47,429 nucleotides of DNA from an uncultured Lentisphaeria bacterium (GTDB taxonomy: Bacteria; Verrucomicrobiota; Lentisphaeria; Victivallales; Victivallaceae), in NCBI GenBank assembly GCA_949298075.1, contig CASFVA010000020.1:1-47429 (forward strand), given 5' to 3'. Below, piece by piece: positions 25,540 through 37,180 of the stretch. The notes below the pieces were generated by a model. It was not told the origin of the DNA. It made no database searches and worked only from the letters and a program-made list of their open reading frames with translations. The position numbers were made by a program, and so were the translations under genes. Position 1 is the first letter of the stretch; every line of letters starts with the position of its first letter.

Positions 25540-26348
25540 GATGAGCGTCCCCCTTTGCGGTTGGCCGGTTTGGCCGCCGGTTTGGCTGCCGGCGCCGGAA
25601 CCGTGCTCCTGATGATTTGGTCCGTCGTCTCTTTCTGCCGGATTTCTCCGGGCGGCGGCCATTCGACAGTAATCCAGCCCTCCGGAACCCGTTCGGGATG
25701 GCGCAGCAGCGCTGTCGCCGCCAGCCGGTCAAGCTCGGAGTTGCCGCAGCTTTCCACCGTTTCGACCCGGATCAGTTCGCCGTTGCGGCGCACTCTGAGC
25801 AGGGTGAATCCCGTTACACTGGCATCCGGAACCGCCTGCCCCGGATCAATGGCGATGCATCGGCCGCCGGCATCCAGAATCCTGGGGGTGAGCTCCGGCA
25901 GTTTCCCGGCTGGAAAAGTAACCGGCGGCGCCGGCTCCGGCAGCGGCGGCGCTTGCGGGAGCTCCTTAAATTGCCGCAGGGCCGGCGGCGTCATCTGCGG
26001 GAGCGCGGCGGCACGCTGCCAGGCGGCTTCCCGCGGTCCCGGCTGCGGCAGCAGCCGGATGATCCGGTCAAGTTCACTGAAAGTGTTGGCGAAGTCGGCC
26101 GGGTCGTGTCGCCGCAGCCAGCGGGAGAATTCCGCGAACCGCTCCTCGCCGAGCGTTCCGGCGCTTATCAGCGAAATGCCGGCATGATTTTCGGCGTTCT
26201 GTGCCGTGTACGGCGGTTTTTTATTCACCAGCGGCAGCAGCATGGCGTGGGCAAGCACGGCCAGCAGCAGCGACTCCGCAGCAATCAGCCAGGGCGACGG
26301 ACGCGGCCGCACAAACGACCATTTGCGGATGGTGCGCCGCCGCGTCAT
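25536..26348 (-). CDS. TonB/TolA-like energy transducer
   Basis: The 270-residue product has a short basic N-terminus, a single membrane helix at about 19-41 (WLIAAESLLLAVLAHAMLLPLV), a Pro-rich middle (PLPEPAPPVTFPAGKLPE) and a TonB-C-like domain (about 176-240: VTGFTLLRVRRNGELIRVETVES...LDRLAATALLRH). A basic, Ala/Pro/Lys-rich tail follows. TonB or TolA proteins carry proton-motive energy from ExbB-ExbD to outer-membrane partners. It overlaps exbD by four bases. No TonB-dependent receptor lies nearby, so its partner is unknown. The TonB-C match is by pattern, not by alignment. Confidence 0.78.
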   Translation of the reverse strand: MTRRRTIRKWSFVRPRPSPWLIAAESLLLAVLAHAMLLPLVNKKPPYTAQNAENHAGISLISAGTLGEERFAEFSRWLRRHDPADFANTFSELDRIIRLLPQPGPREAAWQRAAALPQMTPPALRQFKELPQAPPLPEPAPPVTFPAGKLPELTPRILDAGGRCIAIDPGQAVPDASVTGFTLLRVRRNGELIRVETVESCGNSELDRLAATALLRHPERVPEGWITVEWPPPGEIRQKETTDQIIRSTVPAPAAKPAAKPANRKGGRSS

Positions 26349-26812
26349 GGCTCAAAGGTCTTCCCGGGTTTATCCTCCGGCGACGCCACGGCGATGAAGC
26401 TGGGCACTTCGGCCCGTTCGGCAATCGCCATGATCCGGGCCACGGTGTCAAATGGTACGCCGCGATCAGCCCGGATGATGACCGCCGCATGCTGCGAGGC
26501 GTCGTGAAGCTGAAACAGCCGCTGCGGAAGTTCTTCCATTCTGACCCGGTCGTCCTGATAATAGATCAGCGCGGCTTCTCTGCCGTTCGGAACAACGGTG
26601 ATGATGTATTTTTCCATATCCGCCGCAATCGGGGCCGAGACCCGGGGCAGGTCGACCTTGAATCCTGAAACCTGCACGAAGGACTTCGACACATAGATGA
26701 ACAGCACCATCAAAAACAGAATGTCGATCAAAGGCAGCCATGAGGGCCAGCCCGTGTAGGGCTGCAGACGCGGACGGTAACGACGCTGACCGATTTTAAG
26801 CTTGCTGAACAT
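26345..26812 (-). CDS. exbD: ExbD/TolR-family biopolymer transporter
   Basis: The 155-residue product has a single N-terminal membrane helix (about 28-48) with the conserved proton-path Asp in PLIDILFLMVLFIYVS, then a periplasmic domain (VDLPRVSAP... AVIIRADRGVPFDTVARIMAIAE) typical of ExbD/TolR. With ExbB it forms the proton channel that powers TonB or TolA. The start at 26812 lies inside the exbB tail (17-base overlap). The distinction between ExbD and TolR cannot be made from sequence alone. Confidence 0.9.
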   Translation of the reverse strand: MFSKLKIGQRRYRPRLQPYTGWPSWLPLIDILFLMVLFIYVSKSFVQVSGFKVDLPRVSAPIAADMEKYIITVVPNGREAALIYYQDDRVRMEELPQRLFQLHDASQHAAVIIRADRGVPFDTVARIMAIAERAEVPSFIAVASPEDKPGKTFEP

Positions 26813-27434
26813 GATGCTCGTCCGTTTTCTTTTCCATGGCGCGGCGGCGATCGAAGAAACCGGTGATTTCCTGCGCGGCCTTTTCCATATCCAGCGCAAT
26901 GGAGTTGACCCGCGCCACCAGGTAATTGTGTGCCAGGTAACAGGGAATCGCCACCGCCAGGCCGGCGGCCGTCGTGATGAGGGCCATGTAGACCCCGCCG
27001 GAAAACTCTCCGCCTCCGGCCGGGCTGCTGAACACCTCCAGCATGCCCAGCACCGTACCCATGAAACCGATCAGAGGCAGCAGAAATCCCAGCATGCCCA
27101 GCATCCGGACATGGCGTTCCAGCCGGGGCAGTTCCTCCAGCGCCGCCTCATCGATGGCCTGCGAAATGTCCTCGTCGCCGCGTCCGTAGGCCGTGATCGC
27201 CGCTCCGAGCAGCCGGGCCGCCGGCCCCGGCGTGTTATCGCACAGCGTTACCGCTTCCACCAGTCCGTTGCGTCCGAGCACGTTGAAAAGTCCGTGGAGC
27301 AGTTCCCGCACGTTGATCTCCTCACGGTGAAACTGAATGACTTTCTCGAAAAAGACGAACAGCGCAATTACTCCGCAGGCCAGAATGACCCACATCACCG
27401 GGCCGCCCTTGCTCATTATTTCCATAAATGTCAT
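26796..27434 (-). CDS. exbB: ExbB/TolQ/MotA-family proton channel protein
   Basis: The 212-residue product has three membrane helices: one at about 12-30 and a pair at about 112-135 (LGMLGFLLPLIGFMGTVLGM) and 148-172, with a cytoplasmic loop between the first and second, as in ExbB and TolQ. It forms the pentamer around ExbD. ATG at 27434 is chosen because GGAG lies eleven bases upstream; a GTG at 27446 touches that GGAG. It lies 37 bases after the TPR gene and overlaps exbD. Confidence 0.9.
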   Translation of the reverse strand: MTFMEIMSKGGPVMWVILACGVIALFVFFEKVIQFHREEINVRELLHGLFNVLGRNGLVEAVTLCDNTPGPAARLLGAAITAYGRGDEDISQAIDEAALEELPRLERHVRMLGMLGFLLPLIGFMGTVLGMLEVFSSPAGGGEFSGGVYMALITTAAGLAVAIPCYLAHNYLVARVNSIALDMEKAAQEITGFFDRRRAMEKKTDEHHVQQA

Positions 27435-27471
27435 GATTGTTGTCACTCCGGTTTTTTAGAATTGAAGGCGC

Positions 27472-30033
27472 TTACCGACGCCGGTATTGCGAACGGATGT
27501 TCTGCTTCAGCCGTCGGAAATCCTCTCCGACATCCGGCAGCCCGAGTTCCTCGTACTGCCGGATCACCCGTATGGCCCGCTGGCGTCCGTCAGGATCCTG
27601 CCCGGTGATCAGCTGGCGGGCGGCGGCGTAGGCCGCTTTTGCGCACCAGGTCGAGGCCGGACTCACTCCCCGGCGCCGTTGTTCGGCGGCCAGGTAAAGC
27701 GTCCGTTCCCAGGCTGCGAGCGCGCCGGCGGTGTCTCCGGTTTTTTCCAGACAGCGCCCCAGATGGTAGCCCGACCGCAGCTGGAGCGCCGGAAATTTGG
27801 ATTCATCCATCACCCGCCGGTAGATGGCGGCGGCGTTGCGCAGTTCTCCGGTCTGATCGGATTCGGCGGCCAGCTGCACGGCGCAATCAGCCATGCCCAG
27901 CGCGGCGAGATCGCCGAAAATTCCGGCCGGACGCAGCTGCGCCGCCCGCCCGAAATACTTCCGGGCCTCCTGATAGTTGCCCAGCACAAAGTCAAGTCGC
28001 CCTGCCATCAGCGCGGCGTCAGCGGCGACGGCGGAATCGGGATGGCTGTCCAGCAGCCGTTTGAGCTGAGCCAGCGCCTCCGCGTGTCGGTTGCCGCGGT
28101 CCAGCGCCCGGGCCCGGGCCAGCTGCAATTCCGCGGATTCGGCGGGTGAGAGCGCGGCTTCACTGATTTCTCCGAGCGCCTTGAGCGCCGCCCGGAAGTC
28201 GCCGTGTCCGGTGAAGAACTCCGCCGCCTCCAGTATGCCGGTCACCCGCGCCGGCGAATCCGCGTAGCCGGACAGTCCCCTCAGGCCCGTTTCCACTCCG
28301 GCGCGATCCCCGGTCATCCCGGCGTTTTGAAGTGCGAAAAACCAGGCGGCCGGCGCGTTTTCCGATTTCGGATGCTCCTGGGCAAAGTCCCTGAATTCCC
28401 TGGCCGCCGTCAGTGAATCACCCAGCTTCGCCACCAGCCTGGCCGCCGCAAAACGGGCATCGAGCGCCCGAGAACTGTTCGGAAAGGCGGCCGAGAATTC
28501 CAGATAACGCTGACGGGCGACTTCCGTTTTTTCCTGAAGTTCCAGGATTCTGGCCAGCTGGTAGCGGGCAAACTCCCGGTATTCCGGATTGGAGGCTTTG
28601 CTGAGACTTTCCGCCGTCGTCAGCGCTTCGGGAAGCTGCCTGGCGCCGATCAGAGCCTGCAACAGCAGATAATCCGCCCGCTCGGAGGTTTCGCCGCTGC
28701 CCTGGGCCGTAACCTGACGGAAAAGGTCCACCGCTTCCTGATAGCGGCCGCGTCGCAGGTAATACTCGCCGAAATCACATTCCGCCGACAGTCGTTCCCG
28801 CCAGTCGGAGGCGCTGCGGATCAGAAAGCCGTACATGCGTTTGACGGTGTGGACATCGCCGCTTCGTTCGGCCGCGGCCGCCGCGTCGCGGGCCGCCGCC
28901 ACCCGCTCCTCCAGCAGAATGTCGGAGTCAGACAGCATCCGGTCGAAAAATTCAATCGCTTCGGAATACCGGCCGGCGGCGGCCAGCAGCCGGCCGCCCT
29001 GAAGCAGCAGCAGACCGCGGTCGTCAGCAGTCGGAAACAGCTCGATATAAGTTTTGATTGTATTTGCCGCGGCGTCCGGATCCGTGGAGCTCTCCAGATT
29101 GATCCGCTTGCGCAGATTGTCGCGCCGCTCCAGGTCGTTGCCGGCGTAATCGTATGCTTCGGTCAGGTAGGCAACGGCGGTTTTAACCTCCCGCCGGCGG
29201 ATGGCGGAATCGGCAGCGGCATCCAGCAGCCGGTAGAGAAAATCATCCGGGCCGGACTCACCGGATTTGTCAAAACTGCGCCACGCCTGCGCAAACTCGG
29301 CGTCCTTGCCATCGGCAATCAGCATCAGCAGCCGGAGCCGCCGGGTCCACCGGTGATCTGGATCGGTATTGGCCAGCATCCGGGCGGCGGTGTCCAGTTC
29401 ACCCAGCTTGATTTCAGCATAGGCGCTGCCGTAAAAACCGCTTTCCTTCCAGACCGGATCGGCGGATTTCGCCAACGCCTGAAAGCAGCGCCGGGCCGCA
29501 ATGAAATCTCCGGCCATGAGTTTGGCGTAACCCAGCTGGTGTTCAATTTTTTCTTTTTCCGTATCACCGGGATTTTTCTGCATCGCCTCGAAAAATTCGA
29601 TGGCCTCCGGCAAATTGCCCCTGGCGATCATCAGTTTGCCCGGCAGCAGTCCCGCCGACCGGGCCGGAAAACGCTTGCGGAACTCCTGCAGCACCGCTTC
29701 CGCCGCGGCCACGTCGCCGCTGTGCAGACTGGCCTCGCCCAGCTTAAGGGCGTTTTCCGCCCACGCCGTATCGTTTCCGGCAGACAGTTTCAGCGCGTTG
29801 CGGTAAAATATTACCGCATTACGGTAATCCCGCCGGGCAAAGGCGTCGTCACCCATTCCCTGCTCCGCCGGCCGCTCGGCCGCGCCCGCCGCCAGCAGCA
29901 GCAGTGTCAGCATTCCGGCCGCCGGACGGAGGAACGGAACCGCGCCGGACCGGAATTTTCCGGTTCGCATGACCGCGGAACTGAGGGTTCCGGATTGGGC
30001 GCTCCGTGCTTTCACCTCCGGAAACTCCGTCAT
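27472..30033 (-). CDS. Large TPR-repeat envelope protein
   Basis: The 853-residue product begins with a hydrophobic segment near residues 35-52 ([19 protein letters not shown]), likely a signal peptide, then tetratricopeptide-like repeats along nearly the whole length (for example [60 protein letters not shown]). It should be periplasmic or membrane-attached and act as a protein scaffold. The start at 30033 overlaps the recA stop (ATGA) but gives an unusually long 34-residue lead; ATG at 29970 ([15 protein letters not shown]) would give a normal signal peptide but has no good ribosome site. It is larger than CpoB of the Tol-Pal system, which also has TPRs. Confidence 0.82.
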   Translation of the reverse strand: MTEFPEVKARSAQSGTLSSAVMRTGKFRSGAVPFLRPAAGMLTLLLLAAGAAERPAEQGMGDDAFARRDYRNAVIFYRNALKLSAGNDTAWAENALKLGEASLHSGDVAAAEAVLQEFRKRFPARSAGLLPGKLMIARGNLPEAIEFFEAMQKNPGDTEKEKIEHQLGYAKLMAGDFIAARRCFQALAKSADPVWKESGFYGSAYAEIKLGELDTAARMLANTDPDHRWTRRLRLLMLIADGKDAEFAQAWRSFDKSGESGPDDFLYRLLDAAADSAIRRREVKTAVAYLTEAYDYAGNDLERRDNLRKRINLESSTDPDAAANTIKTYIELFPTADDRGLLLLQGGRLLAAAGRYSEAIEFFDRMLSDSDILLEERVAAARDAAAAAERSGDVHTVKRMYGFLIRSASDWRERLSAECDFGEYYLRRGRYQEAVDLFRQVTAQGSGETSERADYLLLQALIGARQLPEALTTAESLSKASNPEYREFARYQLARILELQEKTEVARQRYLEFSAAFPNSSRALDARFAAARLVAKLGDSLTAAREFRDFAQEHPKSENAPAAWFFALQNAGMTGDRAGVETGLRGLSGYADSPARVTGILEAAEFFTGHGDFRAALKALGEISEAALSPAESAELQLARARALDRGNRHAEALAQLKRLLDSHPDSAVAADAALMAGRLDFVLGNYQEARKYFGRAAQLRPAGIFGDLAALGMADCAVQLAAESDQTGELRNAAAIYRRVMDESKFPALQLRSGYHLGRCLEKTGDTAGALAAWERTLYLAAEQRRRGVSPASTWCAKAAYAAARQLITGQDPDGRQRAIRVIRQYEELGLPDVGEDFRRLKQNIRSQYRRR

Positions 30034-31085
30034 TGCGCCGGGGGTTCCGCCGGGGGTTCGTCGCCGGCCGGCACAGCTGTGCCGTGCAGCTTTTCCCGGA
30101 TCATCCCGGTGATTTTTTCCTGAAGTTCCGGCGAGGCGGCGATGAGCGCCTTGGTCTGGTCTCTGCCCTGACCGAGCTGCTCGCCGTTGAGACTGTACCA
30201 GGCTCCGCGCCGCTCCAGGAGTCCGAGGTCGGTCGCCACGTCCAGAATCGATCCGACCTTGGAGATTCCCTCGTTGTACATGATGTCGAACTCGGCCACC
30301 TTGAACGGCGGCGCCATTTTGTTTTTAATCACCTTGACCCGCGCCCGGTTGCCGACAACGGCGTCGCCGACTTTGATCGCTGTCGTCTTGCGGATGTCCA
30401 TGCGGATCGAAGCGTAGAATTTAAGCGCATTGCCGCCCGGAGTCGTGTCCGGATTGCCGTAGATGACTCCGATTTTTTCCCGGATCTGGTTGGTGAATAT
30501 CACGCAGGTGCGGCTTTTTGCCGCCGCTCCGGTGAGTTTGCGCAGTGCCTGCGACATCAGTCTGGCCTGAAGTCCGACGTGGGAATCGCCCATCTGGCCT
30601 TCGATTTCAGCCCGGGGCACCAGCGCGGCCACGGAATCGACCACCAGCACCGCCACCGCATTGCTGCGCACGAGCGTGTCGGCAATGTTGAGCGCATCCT
30701 CGCCGCAGTCCGGCTGGGAGATCAGCAGGTTGTCGATATCCACCCCGATTTTTCTTGCGTACTGCGGATCTATCGCATGTTCAGCGTCAATGATCGCGCA
30801 TTTCCCGCCCTGCTTCTGAGCGTTGGCGATCACATGCAGGCACAGGGTGGTTTTGCCGCTCGACTCCGGTCCGAAAATTTCAACAATGCGGCCGGCCGGC
30901 AGACCGTTGATGCCCAGTGCCAGATCCAGGGCCAGACTGCCGGTGCTGATGACGGGCACGTCCGCGACTTTGCCGCTGTCGCCCAGTCGCATGATCGAAC
31001 CCTTGCCGAATTCCTTTTCGATCTGACTGATCGCTATCTGCAGACTTTTATCTTTGTCGACCGCGGTGATTTCTTTTTCCGCCAT
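30030..31085 (-). CDS. recA: Recombinase RecA
   Basis: RecA catalyses homologous pairing and strand exchange and triggers the SOS response. The 351-residue product has Walker [10 protein letters not shown] (72-80), Walker [13 protein letters not shown], loop 2 [27 protein letters not shown] and a proline/acid-rich C-tail. AGGAA precedes the ATG. It lies 50 bases after gyrB and overlaps the TPR gene by four bases. No LexA-type inverted repeat was seen in the short gap upstream, so expression probably comes from the gyrB promoter, which is unusual for recA. Confidence 0.98.
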   Translation of the reverse strand: MAEKEITAVDKDKSLQIAISQIEKEFGKGSIMRLGDSGKVADVPVISTGSLALDLALGINGLPAGRIVEIFGPESSGKTTLCLHVIANAQKQGGKCAIIDAEHAIDPQYARKIGVDIDNLLISQPDCGEDALNIADTLVRSNAVAVLVVDSVAALVPRAEIEGQMGDSHVGLQARLMSQALRKLTGAAAKSRTCVIFTNQIREKIGVIYGNPDTTPGGNALKFYASIRMDIRKTTAIKVGDAVVGNRARVKVIKNKMAPPFKVAEFDIMYNEGISKVGSILDVATDLGLLERRGAWYSLNGEQLGQGRDQTKALIAASPELQEKITGMIREKLHGTAVPAGDEPPAEPPAQ

Positions 31086-31135
31086 GGTGTGTTTCCTTGA
31101 AAATGTTTGAGTTTATTTTCCGCCCCGATGGCCGT

Positions 31136-33706
<2,571 letters not shown>

Positions 33707-33720
33707 TTATTATAATTAAT

Positions 33721-33749
33721 AATATAACGCGCGTACTCTGATATTGCAA
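33721..33749 (-). promoter_or_regulatory. Promoter of the gyrB-recA-TPR-exbBD operon
   Basis: On the minus strand TTGCAA (33744-33749), a 17-base spacer and TATATT (33721-33726). The predicted start near 33714 leaves a leader of about 68 bases. Confidence 0.65.
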
Positions 33750-33794
33750 GGCGGCAAAACCGCATATGTCGCGGCATATTTCAGGTGGGAAGGC

Positions 33795-33831
33795 TTGATT
33801 TTACGGGTATTTGTGCTATTGTAGTACAAAT
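33795..33831 (+). promoter_or_regulatory. Promoter and palindromic operator of the GntR-MFS pair
   Basis: TTGATT (33795-33800), a 16-base spacer and TATTGT (33817-33822) form the promoter. The perfect 11-bp palindrome TTGTAGTACAA (33819-33829) covers the -10 element, and a wider inverted repeat ATTTGT...ACAAAT spans 33809-33831. The GT...AC spacing fits GntR-family operators, so the regulator probably represses itself. Confidence 0.6.
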
Positions 33832-33845
33832 AACGGTGGGGAAAC

Positions 33846-34535
33846 ATGAACATTGACGTTGCCGCCAAAAAAAGCGCGGTGGATGCCGCCATTGAAAGCA
33901 TCCGCGATTACATTTTGAACAATCAGCTCGGACCGGGGGATCCGCTGCCCGGCGAGAACGAATTCGCCGCCGCCCTGGGGGTCAGCCGCAACATTCTGCG
34001 CGAGGGCCTGCGGCACTACCGGACGCTCGGCATTATCGATTGCCGTCCCCGGACCGGAGCGGTCATTGTCAGCCTGACACCGCGGAATCCGTTCGGCGGT
34101 TATTACTCTTTCATCGCGGCGGGGCAGGATTCTCTTCAGGAGCTGGCCCGGCTCCGCAACTGCATCGAACACGGCGCAGCCCGGTTCATGGTGCTTGACG
34201 CTGAAGACGGCGAGATTGACGACCTCGGACGGCTGGCCGATGAATTTGAGGACTGCGACGACGCCGCCCGGCTGTTCGAACTGGATGTTGAATTTCACTC
34301 CCGGCTGCTCAGGCTGCCGCGCAACCGGCTGCTGGAAGGACTGATCCCCTTTGTGGTCGGTTTTTTTGACGAGCAGCGGCGGCTGCGCGGGGATTCCATA
34401 AAACTTCGCAACCGGTCAAGCATCGCATCCCGCCACCGGACAATTGTCGCGGCGTTGCGCCGCCGTGACGCTGCGGCGCTCGAAAGGGCGCTGGACGAAC
34501 ACAATCCCCGCGCTTTTGGAATTGAACCTAAATGA
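33846..34535 (+). CDS. GntR-family transcriptional regulator, FCD (FadR) subfamily
   Basis: The 229-residue product has an N-terminal winged helix-turn-helix (about 10-78: ESIRDYILNNQLGPGDPLPGENEFAAALGVSRNILREGL) and a C-terminal all-helical FCD ligand domain with the metal- or acid-binding histidines in ELDVEFHSRL, SRHRTIVAAL and LDEHN. Members usually respond to small carboxylates or sugar acids. GTGGGGA precedes the ATG. It overlaps the MFS gene by four bases (ATGA), so it most likely controls that transporter. The effector is not known. Confidence 0.92.
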   Translation: MNIDVAAKKSAVDAAIESIRDYILNNQLGPGDPLPGENEFAAALGVSRNILREGLRHYRTLGIIDCRPRTGAVIVSLTPRNPFGGYYSFIAAGQDSLQELARLRNCIEHGAARFMVLDAEDGEIDDLGRLADEFEDCDDAARLFELDVEFHSRLLRLPRNRLLEGLIPFVVGFFDEQRRLRGDSIKLRNRSSIASRHRTIVAALRRRDAAALERALDEHNPRAFGIEPK

Positions 34536-35758
34536 ACAATCTCTGGAAACGCAATCTCGCTCTGCTCTGGTTTTCGCAATTGCTGAGCCTTTCCGGTTCG
34601 GCCATGGCGCTGCCGTTCATACCGCTGTTCATCCGCGACGTGCTCCGGGTTGAAGCCGTGGACATGCGGGGAATCTATGTGGCGGCGTTTGCATTCTGCG
34701 GTCACATCAGTTTCGCGGTGTTCAATCCGATCTGGGGCATGCTGGCTGACCGTTACGGCCGGCGCATCATGCTGCTGCGCGCCAATTTCGGAGCGGCGCT
34801 GCTGTTTCCGCTGATGGTTTTTGCGCATCATATTTCCACCCTGCTGCTGCTGCGCTTTGTGACTTCGGCTTTCAGCGGCACGGTGAATGCGGCCCAGACC
34901 CTGGTGGTTTCCACCACCCCCCGGGAACATCAGGGGTTTGCGCTCGGCGCGCTGAGCAGCGCGGTCTGGGGCGGCAATATGCTCGGACTGCTCTGCGGCG
35001 GTCTGATTGTGCATTATTACGGTTATCTCTGGGCGTTTATTTCGTGCGGAATCATGTTCCTGCTCGGCGGGATCATCGTACTGTTTGCCCGGGAGGATTT
35101 TCATCCGGCGCCGCCGGTCCGGCGGGAGGGAACCCGGAAACTGCTGCCGGAGTTTCCACTGGCGATCTGGCTGCTGCTCGGCGTTTTCCTGGTGGTGGGA
35201 ACCCTGCGGACGCTGGACAATCCCTACCTCGCCATGCAGGTGGAATTGCTCTGTGATCATGCTGATGCCGACCGCATGACCGGTATGGTCTGCGCCGTGG
35301 CGGCGGTCGGAGCAATTTTTTCCGGTCTGCTGCTGGGTTATCTGGCGGACCGGATTGCGCCCGGAGTGCTGGTGATTCCGGTGATGCTGCTTTCAGGCGC
35401 GACGCTGCTGCTGCAGGGCGCCGCCTGGAATCTCAGCGTGCTGAGCATCAGCCGGATGTTCAATTATCTGGCCGCCGGCGGTCTGGATTCGCTTTTTCTG
35501 CGGTTGCTGTCGCTGATCACGCCGGAAAACCGCAAAGGACAGGTGTTCGGCTTTGCCGCCAGTTTCCGGATGGTCGGTTTCATGCTGGCGGCAGTGCTGA
35601 GCGGCGCGATCATTTACGTGTTCAAAACGCCGCGCAGCGTATTCTTCGCCGCCGGACTGCTTTTCATACTGCTGCTGCCCGGACTGTCATGGCTGATCCG
35701 CCGCGTGGAGCGGGCCGGACGGCGGGATTTTAAGCCGAAAAAAGCCGGCGGGAATTGA
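34532..35758 (+). CDS. MFS transporter
   Basis: The 408-residue protein has about twelve hydrophobic helices in two halves. The motif A loop between helices 2 and 3 is GMLADRYGRRIMLL, and LGYLADRIAPGVLV is the matching loop in the second half. It moves a small solute across the inner membrane with an ion gradient. No signal for substrate is visible; the FCD regulator partner hints at an organic acid, sugar acid or drug. The stop codon overlaps the -35 element of the tRNA-Arg promoter. Confidence 0.9.
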   Translation: MNNLWKRNLALLWFSQLLSLSGSAMALPFIPLFIRDVLRVEAVDMRGIYVAAFAFCGHISFAVFNPIWGMLADRYGRRIMLLRANFGAALLFPLMVFAHHISTLLLLRFVTSAFSGTVNAAQTLVVSTTPREHQGFALGALSSAVWGGNMLGLLCGGLIVHYYGYLWAFISCGIMFLLGGIIVLFAREDFHPAPPVRREGTRKLLPEFPLAIWLLLGVFLVVGTLRTLDNPYLAMQVELLCDHADADRMTGMVCAVAAVGAIFSGLLLGYLADRIAPGVLVIPVMLLSGATLLLQGAAWNLSVLSISRMFNYLAAGGLDSLFLRLLSLITPENRKGQVFGFAASFRMVGFMLAAVLSGAIIYVFKTPRSVFFAAGLLFILLLPGLSWLIRRVERAGRRDFKPKKAGGN

Positions 35759-35783
35759 AAAAAACGCCAACTGGCGTTATTTT
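35755..35783 (+). promoter_or_regulatory. Promoter of tRNA-Arg
   Basis: TTGAAA (35755-35760), a 17-base spacer and TATTTT (35778-35783), 17 bases before the tRNA. The -35 overlaps the MFS stop codon and the spacer is an inverted repeat. Confidence 0.5.
35763..35783 (+). terminator. Terminator of the GntR-MFS operon
   Basis: AACGCC-AACT-GGCGTT (35763-35778) followed by ATTTT and preceded by seven A residues, so it could work in either direction. It coincides with the spacer of the tRNA-Arg promoter. Confidence 0.6.
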
Positions 35784-35800
35784 ATGCCCGGAATCAAGGC

Positions 35801-35876
35801 GGTCCGGTAGCTCAGTGGATAGAGCATCTGCCTTCTAAGCAGGTGGTCGGGAGTTCGATCCTCCCCCGGACTACCA
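35801..35876 (+). tRNA. tRNA-Arg (anticodon UCU)
   Basis: Acceptor arm GGTCCGG pairs with CCGGACT (one G-U pair). D arm GCTC...GAGC, anticodon loop CTTCTAA (anticodon UCU, reading AGA), T arm GGGAG-TTCGATC-CTCCC. CCA is encoded (35874-35876). Length is 76 bases. Confidence 0.95.
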
Positions 35877-35894
35877 TTTCTGACGTCTGAAAGT

Positions 35895-35931
35895 CAGCGG
35901 GTTGCAGAATTGCAAAACCCGCTGTTTTTTT
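35895..35931 (+). terminator. Terminator of tRNA-Arg
   Basis: CAGCGGG (35895-35901) pairs with CCCGCTG (35918-35924), with TTGCA/TGCAA extending the stem inside, followed by seven T residues. The remaining spacer up to 36048 holds nothing recognised. Confidence 0.85.
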
Positions 35932-36048
35932 GTCTTTGTTGCCGTTTCGCTGCCGGTTGAAACGCATTTGATCCGGGCGTCGCCATAACGGCTCATCGTT
36001 CAACTCTTCGACCGCTTCCGCCGCCCACCGGGCTTTCCGGTTGCACCG

Positions 36049-37110
36049 TCAGCCGCCGGTCGGCGCGGCGCAGGAACCGGCATCGAAAAACTCGTAGTTC
36101 CGGTTTCCGGAACGGATGGGCGTCTCATGGCGGATCAGCTGCAGCAGCTGGGATACCGCTTCGCAGGAGAAGCCGGCCACGTCGATCCGGAACCGGGAGA
36201 GGCGGGGCATCAGTTTTTCCGCGTCGTCCGGCTCGTCAATGCAGAGAACCGAAAGCTCTTCCGGCACCCGGATTCCGGTACCGGTCAAGGCCCGGCAGAA
36301 ACCTTCAGCCAGCGTCCGGATTCCCAAAATGACCGCCGTAGGTCGTTCCGCCTGGTTAAGATAGCCGGCAAATTTCCCGTCCTCGCATTGCCCTGCCAGC
36401 AGCCAGGCCGGGTTGACCGGCAGGCACCGCTCCCACATCGCGGTTAGAAAGCTTTCCTGTCGCCACCTGTTGATCTGCGAATCCAGGGAATCGCTGACAA
36501 AACCGATCCGGGTATGTCCAAGGTCACTCAGATAGGCAACCGCATCGCGCAGCAGCCATTCGTTGGAGTAGCCGACACTGCACTCCGAGGCATCTTCCAT
36601 CACGGAACTGATCAGCAGAGACGGGATTCCGGTCGAGTTCAGATGCCTGATTGATTCAACCGGAATGTCATGATTGTAAATCAGCAGACCGTCCAGACTG
36701 AAATCCGCCACCGCCGTTTCAGCTTCATCGGCACTGCGGCAGAGGGCGACGAGATCGCAGCCGTGATGGTTGCTGCTCTCCCAGAGGCAGCCGATCATCT
36801 TCTGAGCGTAGGTGGTTCCGGTGGCGGGAGAAAGAAAACCGATCCGCAGCCGCCGTTCCAGTTCGCGGCTTGCGGCGACGTAAGTTCCCGACCCATGGCG
36901 GCGAACGACCAGATTCCGGTGGTGAAGTTCATTCAGCGCCGCAGTAGTCGTGATGGTGGAAAGTTTCAGCTGCCGGGCCAGCTGCCGGCTGCTGGGCAGA
37001 CGCTCGCCGGAGGCAAATTCTCCGGAACGGATTCTGTTTTCAAACCAGTTTGCCAGCTGCAGATATTTTGCGGTTTTTCCCGGGCTGATTACAAAATCGT
37101 TCAGCGGCAT
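36049..37110 (-). CDS. GntR/LacI hybrid transcriptional regulator
   Basis: The 353-residue product has a GntR winged helix-turn-helix (about 8-78: KYLQLANWFENRIRSGEFASGERLPSSRQLARQLKLSTITTTAALNEL in segments) and a LacI-type periplasmic-binding-like ligand domain (about 85-350: LRIGFLSPATG, DGLLIYNHD, LGHTRIGFVSDSLD, LSVLCIDEP). Such hybrids (AraR-like) sense sugars and often control polysaccharide-degradation genes. ATG at 37110 is preceded by GGGGAACGGAA; a longer frame to 37203 crosses an intrinsic terminator. It follows the pseudopilin-lyase operon but has its own promoter. Confidence 0.9.
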   Translation of the reverse strand: MPLNDFVISPGKTAKYLQLANWFENRIRSGEFASGERLPSSRQLARQLKLSTITTTAALNELHHRNLVVRRHGSGTYVAASRELERRLRIGFLSPATGTTYAQKMIGCLWESSNHHGCDLVALCRSADEAETAVADFSLDGLLIYNHDIPVESIRHLNSTGIPSLLISSVMEDASECSVGYSNEWLLRDAVAYLSDLGHTRIGFVSDSLDSQINRWRQESFLTAMWERCLPVNPAWLLAGQCEDGKFAGYLNQAERPTAVILGIRTLAEGFCRALTGTGIRVPEELSVLCIDEPDDAEKLMPRLSRFRIDVAGFSCEAVSQLLQLIRHETPIRSGNRNYEFFDAGSCAAPTGG

Positions 37111-37154
37111 TTCCGTTCCCCTTGTTTCGTCATGGTTCCGGCTGCGGCGGCCGA

Positions 37155-37180
37155 ATAAAAAACAGCCGGAAGACCGGCTG
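37155..37180 (-). terminator. Intrinsic terminator inside the regulator leader
   Basis: On the minus strand CAGCCGG-TCTT-CCGGCTG is followed by TTTTTTATT (plus-strand 37163-37180 plus the A-rich 37155-37162). It lies between the predicted promoter (37222-37249) and the start codon at 37110. A second CAGCCGG copy at 37206-37212 could pair with the same 3' arm and prevent termination. Confidence 0.65.

Noticed and set aside
35812-36003. Minus-strand frame of 63 residues across tRNA-Arg
   Set aside because: It is antisense of the tRNA and its terminator (RGRIELPTTC-type peptide), a known artefact.
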